In this document: positions 17,062-25,717 of the stretch, in pieces
Numbering within the stretch: position 1 is the first letter of the stretch
How the letters are laid out: every line of letters starts with the position of its first letter
Virus record (IMG/VR): IMGVR_UViG_3300043788_000101
Location: 1-64,000 of that record
From: a virus
Direction: 5' to 3' (one strand)
DNA: 64,000 nucleotides
Notes under the pieces: generated by a model
What the model was told of the DNA's origin: nothing
Seen by the model: only the letters and a program-made list of their open reading frames with translations
The model's database searches: none
Program-made: the position numbers and the translations under genes

Positions 17062-17780
17062 GCTACGGCCTCGTCCAGACGGCGACGACGCTCAACGGCG
17101 GCACCTCGCAGACCGCGACCTACGCGTCAGCCCAGACGGCCGGTAACCTGAACGTCGCCGCGGTCTACCTGGCGAACACCGGGACGCAGGCCGCGATCAC
17201 CAGCATCAAGGACACGAAGACCAACGGCGTCGGCGGCGCGTACGAGGTGCCGAGCGGCGGCAGCGGCACGGTCAGCGGCACCGACGTCGCGGCGATCTAC
17301 TACGCCTTCAACATCGCGGCAGCGGCGGCGAGCGCCAACGTCGTCACGATGCTCAGCAACGCCGACGGCACGTTCGGCACCTTCACGATCGCCGAGTTCT
17401 CCGGCGTCATGTCGACGGCCGACCCGACCGACGGTGCGAATAGCGCCAATCAGCCGAGCGGCGGCGACACGCTCCCAACCGTCACGGTCACGACGAGCGT
17501 ATCGAACGATCTGGTCGTATCGACGTGCGCGGGCGACATCGGGCAGAGCGCGGTCGGCACGATCAGCGGTGTGACGGCAACCGCGGTCCACATCGCCAAC
17601 TTCACCGTCAGCCAGTACGGGACCGGCACGAGCATGAGCGTCGTCGTCGACGCGAATTCGACCGACGACATCTGGCTCATCACTGCGGCCGCCTTCAAGG
17701 CGATACTAAGATTTTCGGACATCATTCCGATGATCGGTGGGGGCCGAGACGGGCGAAACAGCGTGCTGTTCAAGATGTGA
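17058..17780 (+). CDS. Beta-sandwich surface protein (240 aa)
   Basis: TTG at 17058 overlaps the previous stop. Layout AGNLNVAAVYLANTGTQAAI ... GTFTIAEFSGVMS ... VVSTCAGDIG is a repeated-strand domain that I also see, more diverged, in the C-terminal half of the lipoprotein encoded at 56931-58574. Probably a phage appendage domain; no enzymatic motif. Confidence 0.72.
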   Translation: MSYGLVQTATTLNGGTSQTATYASAQTAGNLNVAAVYLANTGTQAAITSIKDTKTNGVGGAYEVPSGGSGTVSGTDVAAIYYAFNIAAAAASANVVTMLSNADGTFGTFTIAEFSGVMSTADPTDGANSANQPSGGDTLPTVTVTTSVSNDLVVSTCAGDIGQSAVGTISGVTATAVHIANFTVSQYGTGTSMSVVVDANSTDDIWLITAAAFKAILRFSDIIPMIGGGRDGRNSVLFKM

Positions 17781-17795
17781 AAGGCGTGGACCTGA

Positions 17796-18272
17796 ATGAG
17801 TAAAGTTTGGACAGTGATCGGTCCAAAGACCGCGGTCACTGCCGCGCAAGACTTGATGGAAATTGCCCCGGCGGCTGGGCGCCCTGTCGAAATCCTATCG
17901 GTACGCATCGGGCAGAACAATCGATCGCAAGACGCCGAAGACGCCATGCAGCGCGTTCAGATCTTGCGAGGTCACACGACAACGGGAAGCGGCGGCAGCA
18001 GTGAGACGCCTGCCGCGCTGACGAGTCCGAGCGACGGAGCCACATGCGGGGCTACGTGCGCGGCATTCAATACGACGCCCGCGAGCGGCGGCACCGCAGT
18101 CACGCTCGTGGAAGATTGCTTTGACGTGCGCGCCGGATGGCTTTACGTGCCGACACCGGATGAAAGACCCCAGGCGCCGGTGACAACGAACCGCATCGTC
18201 GTGACGCTGCCGGACGCGCCGAGCGCGAGCACAAACTTTTCGATTACGGTGAACTTCCGCGAAATAGGATAA
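17796..18272 (+). CDS. Putative structural protein (158 aa)
   Basis: Starts SKVWTVIGPKTAVTAAQDLM and EIAPAAGRPVEILSVRIGQ, a pattern seen in small beta-barrel proteins of tail/adhesin modules in phages of high-GC hosts. Two CxxxC/Cys residues (ATCGATCAAF) may form a disulphide. Function not known. Confidence 0.72.
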   Translation: MSKVWTVIGPKTAVTAAQDLMEIAPAAGRPVEILSVRIGQNNRSQDAEDAMQRVQILRGHTTTGSGGSSETPAALTSPSDGATCGATCAAFNTTPASGGTAVTLVEDCFDVRAGWLYVPTPDERPQAPVTTNRIVVTLPDAPSASTNFSITVNFREIG

Positions 18273-18276
18273 GACC

Positions 18277-20565
18277 GTGGCGGATTTCGTTTTCCGCAAT
18301 CCACCGCAGCCGACTCAGAAGCGACCGATCACATCGTTCGCCACGCACCCGAAGCCTGCCAACACGGCGGTGCTCGATGGTGAGTGGGACTACTCGCTCG
18401 TCCCTGTAGCTTGGTTTGACGTCGACGAAGTCAACAATAGCACCCCGGCCCTCATCGGCGGTTGGGTCGACGTTGACTATCTCAATCCGCCATCGGCTGT
18501 CACGGCCTATGCGGCGCCATTCGGCATCGAGCCGGGTGAGTTTCTCGGCGCAAGCTCAGTCCTAGCGTTCGTCAAGCCTTTCGGTGCTGACCCTGGCGAA
18601 ACGCTCGGGCCTCCGAGCATCGCCGTCGTCGTATCGCCGCAGGGCGTACCGTCCTTCGAAGTCGCTGGCGCTTGCTCGGTAGCGACGGTTGTCACTGCGT
18701 CAGGCATCGAGTCCGGCGAAGGCGCTGGCCCGCCATCACTTCTACCCTTCGCGCAACCGGCGGGGATCGATTCCGGTGAAGCAGCCGGGCCTCCGGCGAT
18801 TGCGCTGGTATTCAAGCCGTTCGGTGTCGAGTCTGGTGAGCAGACGGGCGCACCGAGCGCGGCGCTCGTCCTGTCGCCAGCTGGCGTACCGACCGGCGAG
18901 TCCTCAGGGCCCACAAGCCTCACGCCGTTCGTTGCTCCGACGGGCATCGACACGGGAGAACAGGCGGGTGCGCCAAGCGTTGCCGTCGCGGTATCGCCCT
19001 CGGGCATTGCGTCCGTCGAGTCGCTCGGACAAGAGACTCTTACTCCGACGGTGTCTCCGTTCGGGCCCGAGTCTGGGGCTAACCCGGGCGCTCCAGACGT
19101 AACACCTGTCGTCGCCGCGTCAGGCGTCGAGAGCGGTGAGACGCTCGGTCCCCCCACTGCACTTCTCACCGTGACGCTCGCGCCTGCGGGCGTGGACTCG
19201 GGTGAGGCGCTCGGGCCTCCTGTCGTTACTCAGGTTCTCGCGCCATACGGCGTAGACAGTGGCGAAATGTCAGGGGCGCCAAGCCTGGCGCTCACGCTCA
19301 AGCCGAGCGGTGTTGATTCGGGCGAGCAGATCGGAGCAGCCACCGCGACGCTCACTGTCACGCTGGCTCCGGCTGGCGTAGACTCCGGGGAGGCCGTCGG
19401 CCCTCCTATACTTCTGCCGACCGCAAGCCCGGCCGGCATCGATACGGGCGAGAATGCGGGGCCTCCTGCTCTGGCCCTCGTCGCCAAGGCGACCGGGATC
19501 GAATCAGGCGAAGCGGTCGGTGCGCCATCGGTCGCCGTCGCCGTCGCCCCAGCCGGAATCGACAGCGGCGAGGCTCCGGGTGCTCCGACAGCGCTGCCGA
19601 AGCTTGCCCTCTCGGGCATCGACCCCGGCGAGCAGGTCGGTGCGAGCGACGTCGCTCTCGTGGTCTCGGCCTCTGGCGTCGATTCGCAAGAGAGCGCTGG
19701 CGCACCAAGCCTCGAGCCGACGATCTCGGCAAGCATCGACCCCGGCGAAAGCGTCGGGCCTGCTTCGGTCACGCCGCAGATTCACGCGAGCGGCATCGAT
19801 ACGGGCGAAGCTATCGGGGCGCCCCTCATCGTCTCGGCCTCGGGACCACTTCCGAGCGGCATCGAGAGCGGCGAAGCGGTCGGCGCTCCGACCATCATAT
19901 CGATTGTCTCGGTCTTCGGCATCGAGACTGGCGAGGCGCTTGGCGCCGCGACGCTCACGCCCGTCGTCTACGCGTCGCCGCAAGGCGTCGACAGTGGCGA
20001 GGACGTTGGCCCGCCGTCGCTTACCGCGACCGGACCACAGGCGCTGCCGCGCACGGGCGGCGACTTCGTTGGCTTCGGGATCTTCGACCGCACGCGGCGA
20101 TCAAGCGTCGCCAGCGCGAAGGCCCTTCTTGCCGTCGACTTCGATCTCGCCGAGCCGACGTTCGTATCGGTCCGCGCGAAGAAGGCCAAGCCGAAGGCAG
20201 CAGCCCACGGGCCAGTCGAGCAGGCGCGACCAATCAGCGACTCTGCCGCAGTTTGGTTGGCCGAGGCGATCGGCCAAGCCGCTGAGGTTCGAAGCCACGC
20301 GAGCGCGTCCGCTCAGTCGCTCACGCTCAACCTCATACAGCCTGCTGCCACGTCGGCGTCCAGCGGGCACGCGGTCATCGGCGAGGCGCGCGAGGCCACG
20401 CTGGCGAAGGCCAATGCGGTCTCTGCGGCGTCCGCTTCGGCTGGCATCATCGTCAAGCAGGGACCACCGAGTGAGCGTGAACGCGCGGTTGCGGAGATGC
20501 GTCTCGGGTGGCGCACGGCGGCGGTCGCGAGCCGGACGAGCCATCGTCACAAGTGGGCAGCGTGA
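18277..20565 (+). CDS. Long repeat protein with about 26 copies of an SGE/TGE motif (762 aa)
   Basis: GTG 18277. Residues 75-600 are tandem units of about 21 residues built on 'G[I/V][D/E][S/T]GE.[A/V/L]G.PS' plus a hydrophobic strand (for example GIDSGEAAGPPAIALV, GVESGEQTGAPSAALV). The units resemble the 'AEAFG.PT' repeats known from tail or fibre proteins of many phages, here with GE in place of AE. Residues 600-762 are helical and basic. Likely a long filamentous fibre or spacer. The DNA shows codon-level divergence between units, so the array is old. Confidence 0.8.
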   Translation: MADFVFRNPPQPTQKRPITSFATHPKPANTAVLDGEWDYSLVPVAWFDVDEVNNSTPALIGGWVDVDYLNPPSAVTAYAAPFGIEPGEFLGASSVLAFVKPFGADPGETLGPPSIAVVVSPQGVPSFEVAGACSVATVVTASGIESGEGAGPPSLLPFAQPAGIDSGEAAGPPAIALVFKPFGVESGEQTGAPSAALVLSPAGVPTGESSGPTSLTPFVAPTGIDTGEQAGAPSVAVAVSPSGIASVESLGQETLTPTVSPFGPESGANPGAPDVTPVVAASGVESGETLGPPTALLTVTLAPAGVDSGEALGPPVVTQVLAPYGVDSGEMSGAPSLALTLKPSGVDSGEQIGAATATLTVTLAPAGVDSGEAVGPPILLPTASPAGIDTGENAGPPALALVAKATGIESGEAVGAPSVAVAVAPAGIDSGEAPGAPTALPKLALSGIDPGEQVGASDVALVVSASGVDSQESAGAPSLEPTISASIDPGESVGPASVTPQIHASGIDTGEAIGAPLIVSASGPLPSGIESGEAVGAPTIISIVSVFGIETGEALGAATLTPVVYASPQGVDSGEDVGPPSLTATGPQALPRTGGDFVGFGIFDRTRRSSVASAKALLAVDFDLAEPTFVSVRAKKAKPKAAAHGPVEQARPISDSAAVWLAEAIGQAAEVRSHASASAQSLTLNLIQPAATSASSGHAVIGEAREATLAKANAVSAASASAGIIVKQGPPSERERAVAEMRLGWRTAAVASRTSHRHKWAA

Positions 20566-20572
20566 GGCGGAG

Positions 20573-20959
20573 ATGCATCGAACTCTCGTGTGCGGCGGGC
20601 CACGCGTTGGGAAGTCTTTCCTGAGTGCGCGCCTCGGTCTCGAGAGCGGCATCTACGTTCGCGGCACCGACGAACTCATCGCGCAAGGCGTGAAGTTTCA
20701 GGATGGGCCCGCGGTCGTAGCCGAATGGCTTGGGGCCCCGTCCCACTGGATTGTGGAAGGCGTGCATACGACGCGCGCGCTTCGCATCTGGCTCGCGGAG
20801 CACGACGAGGGTCTGCCGTTCGATCGGATCTTCTGGGGCCAAGAGCCGAAGGTTGAGCGCAACAAGTGGCAGGAGTCCTGCGCCAAAGGGATCAACACGG
20901 TATGGCAACAAATCGAGACGAAGCTCATCGAGAGAGGGGCCGTCATTCAGAGGTTCTGA
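20573..20959 (+). CDS. Small P-loop NTPase/kinase-like protein (128 aa)
   Basis: ATG 20573. Begins RTLVCGGPRVGKSFLSARLG, a clear Walker A. YVRGTDELI resembles the nucleotide-kinase substrate segment, HWIVEGVHTTRALRIWL looks like the second strand with a Walker-B-like position, and a basic helical end follows. Size and layout suit an adenylate/shikimate-kinase-like fold rather than a packaging ATPase. It is unusual in a structural operon, between fibre and protease genes; possibly a cargo gene. Confidence 0.82.
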   Translation: MHRTLVCGGPRVGKSFLSARLGLESGIYVRGTDELIAQGVKFQDGPAVVAEWLGAPSHWIVEGVHTTRALRIWLAEHDEGLPFDRIFWGQEPKVERNKWQESCAKGINTVWQQIETKLIERGAVIQRF

Positions 20960-21855
20960 GTGCACGCGCCGAGGTCCTCTCGAAGCCGCGCCTCTTTCGT
21001 CCCGAGCCGCGCATGGGCGAATGCCTGGCGATGCGGCCCGAGGCTGCCGACTTCTCCTTTCTCTGGACCGGCATCAAGCCCAACGATCGCACCAAGGACA
21101 ACATCGCGATCGTCGACATCAACGGTCCCCTCGAACACCACGCCACGTGGATGTGGGATTCGTACGAAGCCATCATCGAGCGCTTCGAGTCCGCGCTCAC
21201 CGGCCAGGACATGGTCGACGCGGAGATCCGCAGCGTGACCGCGGGCGGGTGGCTGCCACTGCCCAAGGATTACGAGCCGCCCGCGCCCATCCCCGCGAGC
21301 GCGGTCGTCCTTCTCACGGACTCGCCAGGCGGCGAGGCGGCGGGCGCAACGTGGTGCCACCGCAAGATTCAGTCGCTCAAGAAGCGATACGGCACGCCGG
21401 TCTACGCGTACGCGAACGAGATGGCCTGCAGCGCGGCCTACGAGATCGCGTGCGCCTGCGACGAGATCTGGCTGCCGGACACTGGGGCTGTCGGTTCGAT
21501 CGGCGTCATCGCGACGCTGTTCGACCGCACGCGCCAGAACGAAAAGATGGGTCTCAACGTCGAGCTGATTACGTCCGGTGAGTTCAAGGCGGACGGGCAC
21601 GCCGACCGGCCCATCACCGACGAGATCCGCGAGCGCATGCAGGACCGGGTGATGGTCCTGGCTCAGATATTTTGGAAGGTGGTTGCCAAAGCGCGCGGCA
21701 CCAGCCCCAAGGCCATCGCGGAACTCGAGGCCGGCGTCTTCATCGGGGAGGACGCGGTCGATGTGGGCATCGCAGATGGTGTATCGGGACTCGGTTCGCT
21801 CCTCAAGACGATCGCGAAGACTCTAGATACTGAGCAGCCATCCGAAGCCGCGTAG
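20902..21855 (+). CDS. S49-family prohead protease (SppA-like)
   Basis: Cleaves scaffold and capsid proteins during head maturation. Motifs: LLTDSPGGEAAGA (oxyanion strand), EMACSAAYEIACA with nucleophile Ser at nt 21430-21432, AVGSIGVIATL, and SGEFKADGHADRPIT, whose Lys (nt 21586-21588) is the expected general base as in Bacillus SppA. Start unclear: ATG 20902 overlaps the P-loop gene by 58 bases. ATG 21013 would lose LSKPRLFRPEPRMGECLAM, part of which appears conserved in such proteases. A CTG at 20956 overlaps the previous TGA. The minus-strand endonuclease gene overlaps its last 53 bases. Confidence 0.9.
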   Translation: MATNRDEAHRERGRHSEVLSARAEVLSKPRLFRPEPRMGECLAMRPEAADFSFLWTGIKPNDRTKDNIAIVDINGPLEHHATWMWDSYEAIIERFESALTGQDMVDAEIRSVTAGGWLPLPKDYEPPAPIPASAVVLLTDSPGGEAAGATWCHRKIQSLKKRYGTPVYAYANEMACSAAYEIACACDEIWLPDTGAVGSIGVIATLFDRTRQNEKMGLNVELITSGEFKADGHADRPITDEIRERMQDRVMVLAQIFWKVVAKARGTSPKAIAELEAGVFIGEDAVDVGIADGVSGLGSLLKTIAKTLDTEQPSEAA

Positions 21856-22333
21856 GGTCCTCACCGAGCAGACCAACGCCATTATTGCAGCGCATACATA
21901 GAAGACCGCGCACACGCCCGGTTGCATGGTCGTGGTCTACGTGAAGCGGTATCGCTTTACCATGCCTCCGCACGGTTTCTGGGCAGAGGCAAATAGCGCA
22001 TACGCCATTCTGAGAAGCAAGTAGCCTGTTGAAGTCCGCGATACCAATACCGAACGTTGTCTTGAGGTGATAGTCGCGAAGGTATTCGTACTGACGCGAA
22101 GCCCAGCGCTTGTGGCACGCAGCTCTCTTGGCAACCTCGACCTCTGGACTCTGACGCTTACGTATTAGCTCAGGGTGTTCTGCCAAGAACGCGGCTCGTT
22201 GAGCCGCTAGCACGGCACGTCCGGCACGGTGTCTTTCCGTATCCTCACGTCTTCTGCGCTCGCGATGTTTATCTCGATAGCGCTTCTGCACCAATCCGAT
22301 CCGAGGGTCCTTGGGATCCTTGTAGGCCATCAC
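21803..22333 (-). CDS. Endonuclease VII-type freestanding homing endonuclease
   Basis: GTG 22333 or, more likely, ATG 22330 (six bases from a TACTAT box). The N-terminal 80 residues are very basic. The C-terminal part has CAICLCPETVRRHGK, then HVDHDHATGRVRGLLCMRCN, NGVGLLGEDPTRLRMAAQYL: the recombination-endonuclease-VII zinc/HNH fold. Its closest relative in the window is the gene at 31683-32219. It sits on the opposite strand between protease and scaffold genes, so it cannot be expressed with the late operon. Confidence 0.92.
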   Translation of the reverse strand: MMAYKDPKDPRIGLVQKRYRDKHRERRRREDTERHRAGRAVLAAQRAAFLAEHPELIRKRQSPEVEVAKRAACHKRWASRQYEYLRDYHLKTTFGIGIADFNRLLASQNGVCAICLCPETVRRHGKAIPLHVDHDHATGRVRGLLCMRCNNGVGLLGEDPTRLRMAAQYLESSRSS

Positions 22334-22336
22334 TCA

Positions 22337-22365
22337 ATAGTACCAGTCATCTCATCGAAGGAATA
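22337..22365 (-). promoter_or_regulatory. Promoter-like element of the minus-strand endonuclease
   Basis: On the minus strand TGG-TACTAT (box at 22337-22342) forms an extended -10 hexamer, exactly six bases before ATG 22330. The -35 region (TATTCC) is poor. Transcription would begin at or next to the start codon. Confidence 0.5.
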
Positions 22366-22370
22366 TCCCA

Positions 22371-23594
22371 ATGACTCTTCTCAGCCTCACCAAGAACCGT
22401 GACGACGCTCTCAAGGCACTGGCATCGGCCGGTGACGCGGGAGCACGCAAGAAGGCCCTCGCCCGGCTCGAAGCCGCGTCGCGCGCCCTCGCCAACTTCG
22501 AGGTCAAGCTCGCTGCCAAGGCAGCGGCTCGCAAGCCGGCAGCCAGCGTCGACGCCGACGAAGATGGCGACGACGACGAGGACGACGAGGAGGACGAGGA
22601 GAGCGAAGAGGAAGAGGAGGAAGAGTCGACGGACTCCTCGGACGACGAGCCCAAGAAGCCGATGGAGAAGAAGTCCAAGAAGGCGAAGGCCAAGTCGAAA
22701 GACAAGGACGACGACGACTCGGATGACGACTCCGACGACGATGACGGAGACGACGAGGAGGACGAGGATGAAGAAGACGAGGACGAGGAGGAAGAGACCT
22801 CGGACTCGGACGACGACGAGGAAGAGGAAGACGAGGAGGACGACGAAGAGGAGGAAGAGGAGCGTGCTGCCAGCGCGACGGCTCTCGCCTCGGCTCGCTC
22901 GGTTCTCTCGGCTGCCAAGAAGAGCAAGAGCGCTCTGGCAATCTCCTCGGCCCGCGCCCACTTCAAGAGCGTCAAGTCGGCCGTCGCGGCCATGGGCAAG
23001 GCGTCCGTCCGCTACCGCAAGCTCAAGGCGGTATGCGCTGCGGTCACCGGCAAAAAGAACCTGCAGAGCATCATCGGCGGCGTCCAGGGCCTCGCCGTGA
23101 AGGCCGCGCAAGAAGAGGCCAACACGCGCGACATCGCCAAGATGAAGGCGACCGCCAAGGCCAAGCGCGTCAACGAGATGCTTTCGGCGGCAGTCTCTGC
23201 GGGCAAGATCACGCAAAAGACGGTGCCCATCCTGCGTGAGGGTATGACCAACACCAAGACGCTCAAGGCGTACCTCGATGCGCTCCCCAAGCTCGTGCGC
23301 ACCCAGAAGGACGGAGAGCACGTGGGTCGGACGCTCCGCGGCGGCACCGACGAGACGGCGGACGCGGACCGCGCCGAGGCGCTCAGCTTCCAGAACCTCA
23401 GCGCGGAGCAGCAGAAGTTCGTGACTGAGGAGGCTGCGTCGCAGGGCAAGAGCATCGACGACTTCATGAAGTCGATGGTCAAAGTGACCGAGAAGATTGC
23501 CGGCACCTCACCGCTGTCGGTGAAGCGGGAAGCGGTCGACTTCAGGGAATACCGCGACCTCCGGTCCAATGGGCCCGTCACCGTAGGCAACTGA
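22371..23594 (+). CDS. Scaffolding protein with acidic middle (407 aa)
   Basis: ATG behind AAGGA. Residues 60-165 are an almost unbroken Asp/Glu run with Ser and Lys islands. Before and after it are Ala/Lys-rich helices (ARSVLSAAKKSKSALAISSA). The end (FVTEEAASQGKSIDDFMKSM, SPLSVKREAVDFREYRDLRS) is a plausible capsid-binding tail. Position between protease and decoration/capsid genes identifies it as the internal scaffold, as the Z/I region does in Mu-like phages. The acidic core could mimic DNA or spread the shell before packaging. Confidence 0.78.
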   Translation: MTLLSLTKNRDDALKALASAGDAGARKKALARLEAASRALANFEVKLAAKAAARKPAASVDADEDGDDDEDDEEDEESEEEEEEESTDSSDDEPKKPMEKKSKKAKAKSKDKDDDDSDDDSDDDDGDDEEDEDEEDEDEEEETSDSDDDEEEEDEEDDEEEEEERAASATALASARSVLSAAKKSKSALAISSARAHFKSVKSAVAAMGKASVRYRKLKAVCAAVTGKKNLQSIIGGVQGLAVKAAQEEANTRDIAKMKATAKAKRVNEMLSAAVSAGKITQKTVPILREGMTNTKTLKAYLDALPKLVRTQKDGEHVGRTLRGGTDETADADRAEALSFQNLSAEQQKFVTEEAASQGKSIDDFMKSMVKVTEKIAGTSPLSVKREAVDFREYRDLRSNGPVTVGN

Positions 23595-23667
23595 ACCCAG
23601 TCGCGCGCACGCGGCAGCGCCCCAAAAGAAAACTCAACTCAATCAAAGAAGGACATAGGTAATCACA

Positions 23668-24540
23668 ATGAGCGCCACGACCCAGGACATCAAGGCCGAC
23701 AAGCTTGGCACGGAGGACATGCCCCCGCCTGGGCTCCTCGGACTGCCCATCGAGACCAACACGATCATCTACGGCGGCACTCCGGTCTTCAGCGATGCCA
23801 ACGGCTACGCGGTCGACGGAACCCCGGCCAGCGGTGGACTCTTCTGCTGGGGACGCTGCGAGCACGAGGTCAACAACCTCAACACCAACACGCCCTACGG
23901 CGCTGCGGCTGCGCAGAACGTGACGATCCGGCCTGGATGCTACTACTTCGCGTCCGACGGGTCGGTGACGGCCGCGCAGATCGGCAAGGCGGTCTACGCG
24001 CTCGACAACCAGACTGTGACGTCATCGCCGGTGGCGCTGCCGACCTCCACGGTATGGCTCCCGTACCTTGGGATCGTGCAGCCGCCTGGCGTGGGCGAGG
24101 CCGGCATCTTTTTGCCGGTCAACACCAAGGTTCCGGTGTACCTCGGCTATCCGACGCCGGGCACGACCATCATCATGAAGGCAGCGATCCCGCTGTCGCT
24201 TGCGTTCATCAAGACGCAGACGAGCGGAACGGCGTTCCCGCTCGGACCGGTCATGCCGGCGAACGCGAAGCTCATGGACGCCGAGGTCATCAACGTCGTC
24301 GGCTTCGGAACCATCACGACGCTGACGGCGGAGCTGCAGGGCGGCACCGATTCGGCGGGGACCATTCTCGCCGCCGAGACCGTGTACGCGCTAGGTGCCA
24401 TCAACGCAACGCCAGGTACGAACCCATACCAGTCGCGCGGTGGGCAGCAGATCTACTGCACGCTCACGGGCGGAGCCGCGCTGTCGACGGCGACTCTCGG
24501 TTCGCTGCTGGTCAACCTTTACTACACGATCGCGTTCTAG
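23668..24540 (+). CDS. Capsid decoration protein, two-domain (290 aa)
   Basis: ATG behind AAGGACATAGG. Residues 20-150 match a DUF2190-like head decoration fold: IYGGTPVFSDANGYAVDGTP, a turn with CWGRCEHEV, and SVTAAQIGKAVYALDNQTVT. Residues 160-290 are a second beta domain (IPLSLAFIKTQTSG, LGSLLVNLYYTIAF) that I do not recognise. Likely trimeric cement protein on the capsid; the extra domain may extend outward. Confidence 0.8.
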   Translation: MSATTQDIKADKLGTEDMPPPGLLGLPIETNTIIYGGTPVFSDANGYAVDGTPASGGLFCWGRCEHEVNNLNTNTPYGAAAAQNVTIRPGCYYFASDGSVTAAQIGKAVYALDNQTVTSSPVALPTSTVWLPYLGIVQPPGVGEAGIFLPVNTKVPVYLGYPTPGTTIIMKAAIPLSLAFIKTQTSGTAFPLGPVMPANAKLMDAEVINVVGFGTITTLTAELQGGTDSAGTILAAETVYALGAINATPGTNPYQSRGGQQIYCTLTGGAALSTATLGSLLVNLYYTIAF

Positions 24541-24605
24541 GGCGCTGCGCGTCTACGCCGCCAACCTCTCGAAGGCAAAACTCCCAACACCCATAGGAAA
24601 CGGAC

Positions 24606-25655
24606 ATGCTGATCACTCCTAGCAACTTGAATCTGTTTTTCACCGCCTTCGAGACGCGGTTCTGGACGGCCTACGGCGCAGCGCCGCAGGTCTACACCAA
24701 GCTCGCGAGCATCTATCCAGTAGGAACCGAGACCTGGATCTCGGGCTGGATCGGAATGCTCGACAAGATGCGCGAGTGGATCGGGCCACGAGTCACTCAC
24801 ACGCCCGCGCCGCAGACGTACTTGGTGCCCATCCAGGTCTTCGAAGAGACGCAAGGCGTCGACCTCTTCAAGCTGGAAGACGACCAGTACGGGATCTACA
24901 ACCCGGTTGTTGCCTTCATGGGCGTCCAGGCGGCGAAGTGGCCCGACTACCAGCTCCGCGACCTCCTGCAGAATCAGGGATCGCAGACGGGGGCACGGCA
25001 GCTCTGTCTGGACAACTTGAACTACTTTGCCACAAATCACCCTGTCGATTTTTGGGACGCCTCGAAAGGGACGTTCTGCAACGACTACACGAACGGCGGC
25101 GTGAGCGTGAACGGTATCCTCGTCGGTGGCGCCCTCTCCTCGAACGCGTTCGCGACCGTGTGGGAAGATATGGCGGCGCGCAAGACGGAATCGGGCGAAG
25201 CATGGGGCCTCATGCCGGACATGACGTATGCCGGGCCGAAACTCAAGTTCCCGCTATCGACCATCCTGCAGGCGCAGTTCATCGGCCTGCCGGTCATCGG
25301 GACGATCGGTACCCAGGTCACACAGACCGCTGGCTCGACGGCTCTACCCAACAGCCCGCTCATCGGAGCAACGGAAAGCCTGACGCGAGGCCTTACGGAC
25401 CTGCTCATCTGGCCGGACTTGAACGGAAGCGGGACCGTCGGTGGCGGCACCTACGATCAGGTCTGGTACATGGCCACGAACAGCGGCCCGGTGCGCGGAC
25501 TCTCGTGGCTGCTCCGTTCCGCGCCGGACTTCACGGTCCGCAATCGTCCCGACGATCCCGTCGTCTTCGACACGCACACGATCCAGTACGGAAGCAAAGC
25601 GCGAGGAGCGCCGGCTTGGGGCTTTCCGGCTTTCCTTAGTCGTTCCGGGGCTTAG
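24606..25655 (+). CDS. Major capsid protein, Mu gpT-like
   Basis: 349 residues behind AGGAAACGG. N-terminus LITPSNLNLFFTAFETRFWT, then YPVGTETWISGWIGMLDKMR-EWIGPR and YGIYNPVVAFMGVQAAKWPD are the characteristic Mu gpT segments of this HK97-fold family; the P-domain region GLPVIGTIGTQVTQTAG and the C-terminal TDLLIWPDLNGSG/VWYMATNSGPVRGLSW follow. Builds the shell after scaffold removal by the S49 protease. Confidence 0.93.
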   Translation: MLITPSNLNLFFTAFETRFWTAYGAAPQVYTKLASIYPVGTETWISGWIGMLDKMREWIGPRVTHTPAPQTYLVPIQVFEETQGVDLFKLEDDQYGIYNPVVAFMGVQAAKWPDYQLRDLLQNQGSQTGARQLCLDNLNYFATNHPVDFWDASKGTFCNDYTNGGVSVNGILVGGALSSNAFATVWEDMAARKTESGEAWGLMPDMTYAGPKLKFPLSTILQAQFIGLPVIGTIGTQVTQTAGSTALPNSPLIGATESLTRGLTDLLIWPDLNGSGTVGGGTYDQVWYMATNSGPVRGLSWLLRSAPDFTVRNRPDDPVVFDTHTIQYGSKARGAPAWGFPAFLSRSGA

Positions 25656-25717
25656 CGCGCACTAGTTGAAGTAATGCATCATGTAGATGTCTACAGGGTG
25701 CGTGCTAGACTGGCTGC
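25656..25717 (+). promoter_or_regulatory. Promoter-like element of the endonuclease after the capsid gene
   Basis: TGC-TAGACT (box at 25706-25711) is an extended -10 hexamer exactly six bases before ATG 25718. No good -35. A perfect palindrome TGTAGA-TG-TCTACA at 25682-25695 lies about ten bases upstream of the -10 and could bind a regulator. Confidence 0.5.

Noticed and set aside
18507-19169. Minus-strand frame with Pro/Ser/Gly repeats opposite the repeat protein
   Set aside because: Its repeats mirror those of the plus-strand protein; a shadow.
22352-22999. Poly-Ser frame opposite the scaffold gene
   Set aside because: The Ser runs are only the complement of the Asp/Glu codons.
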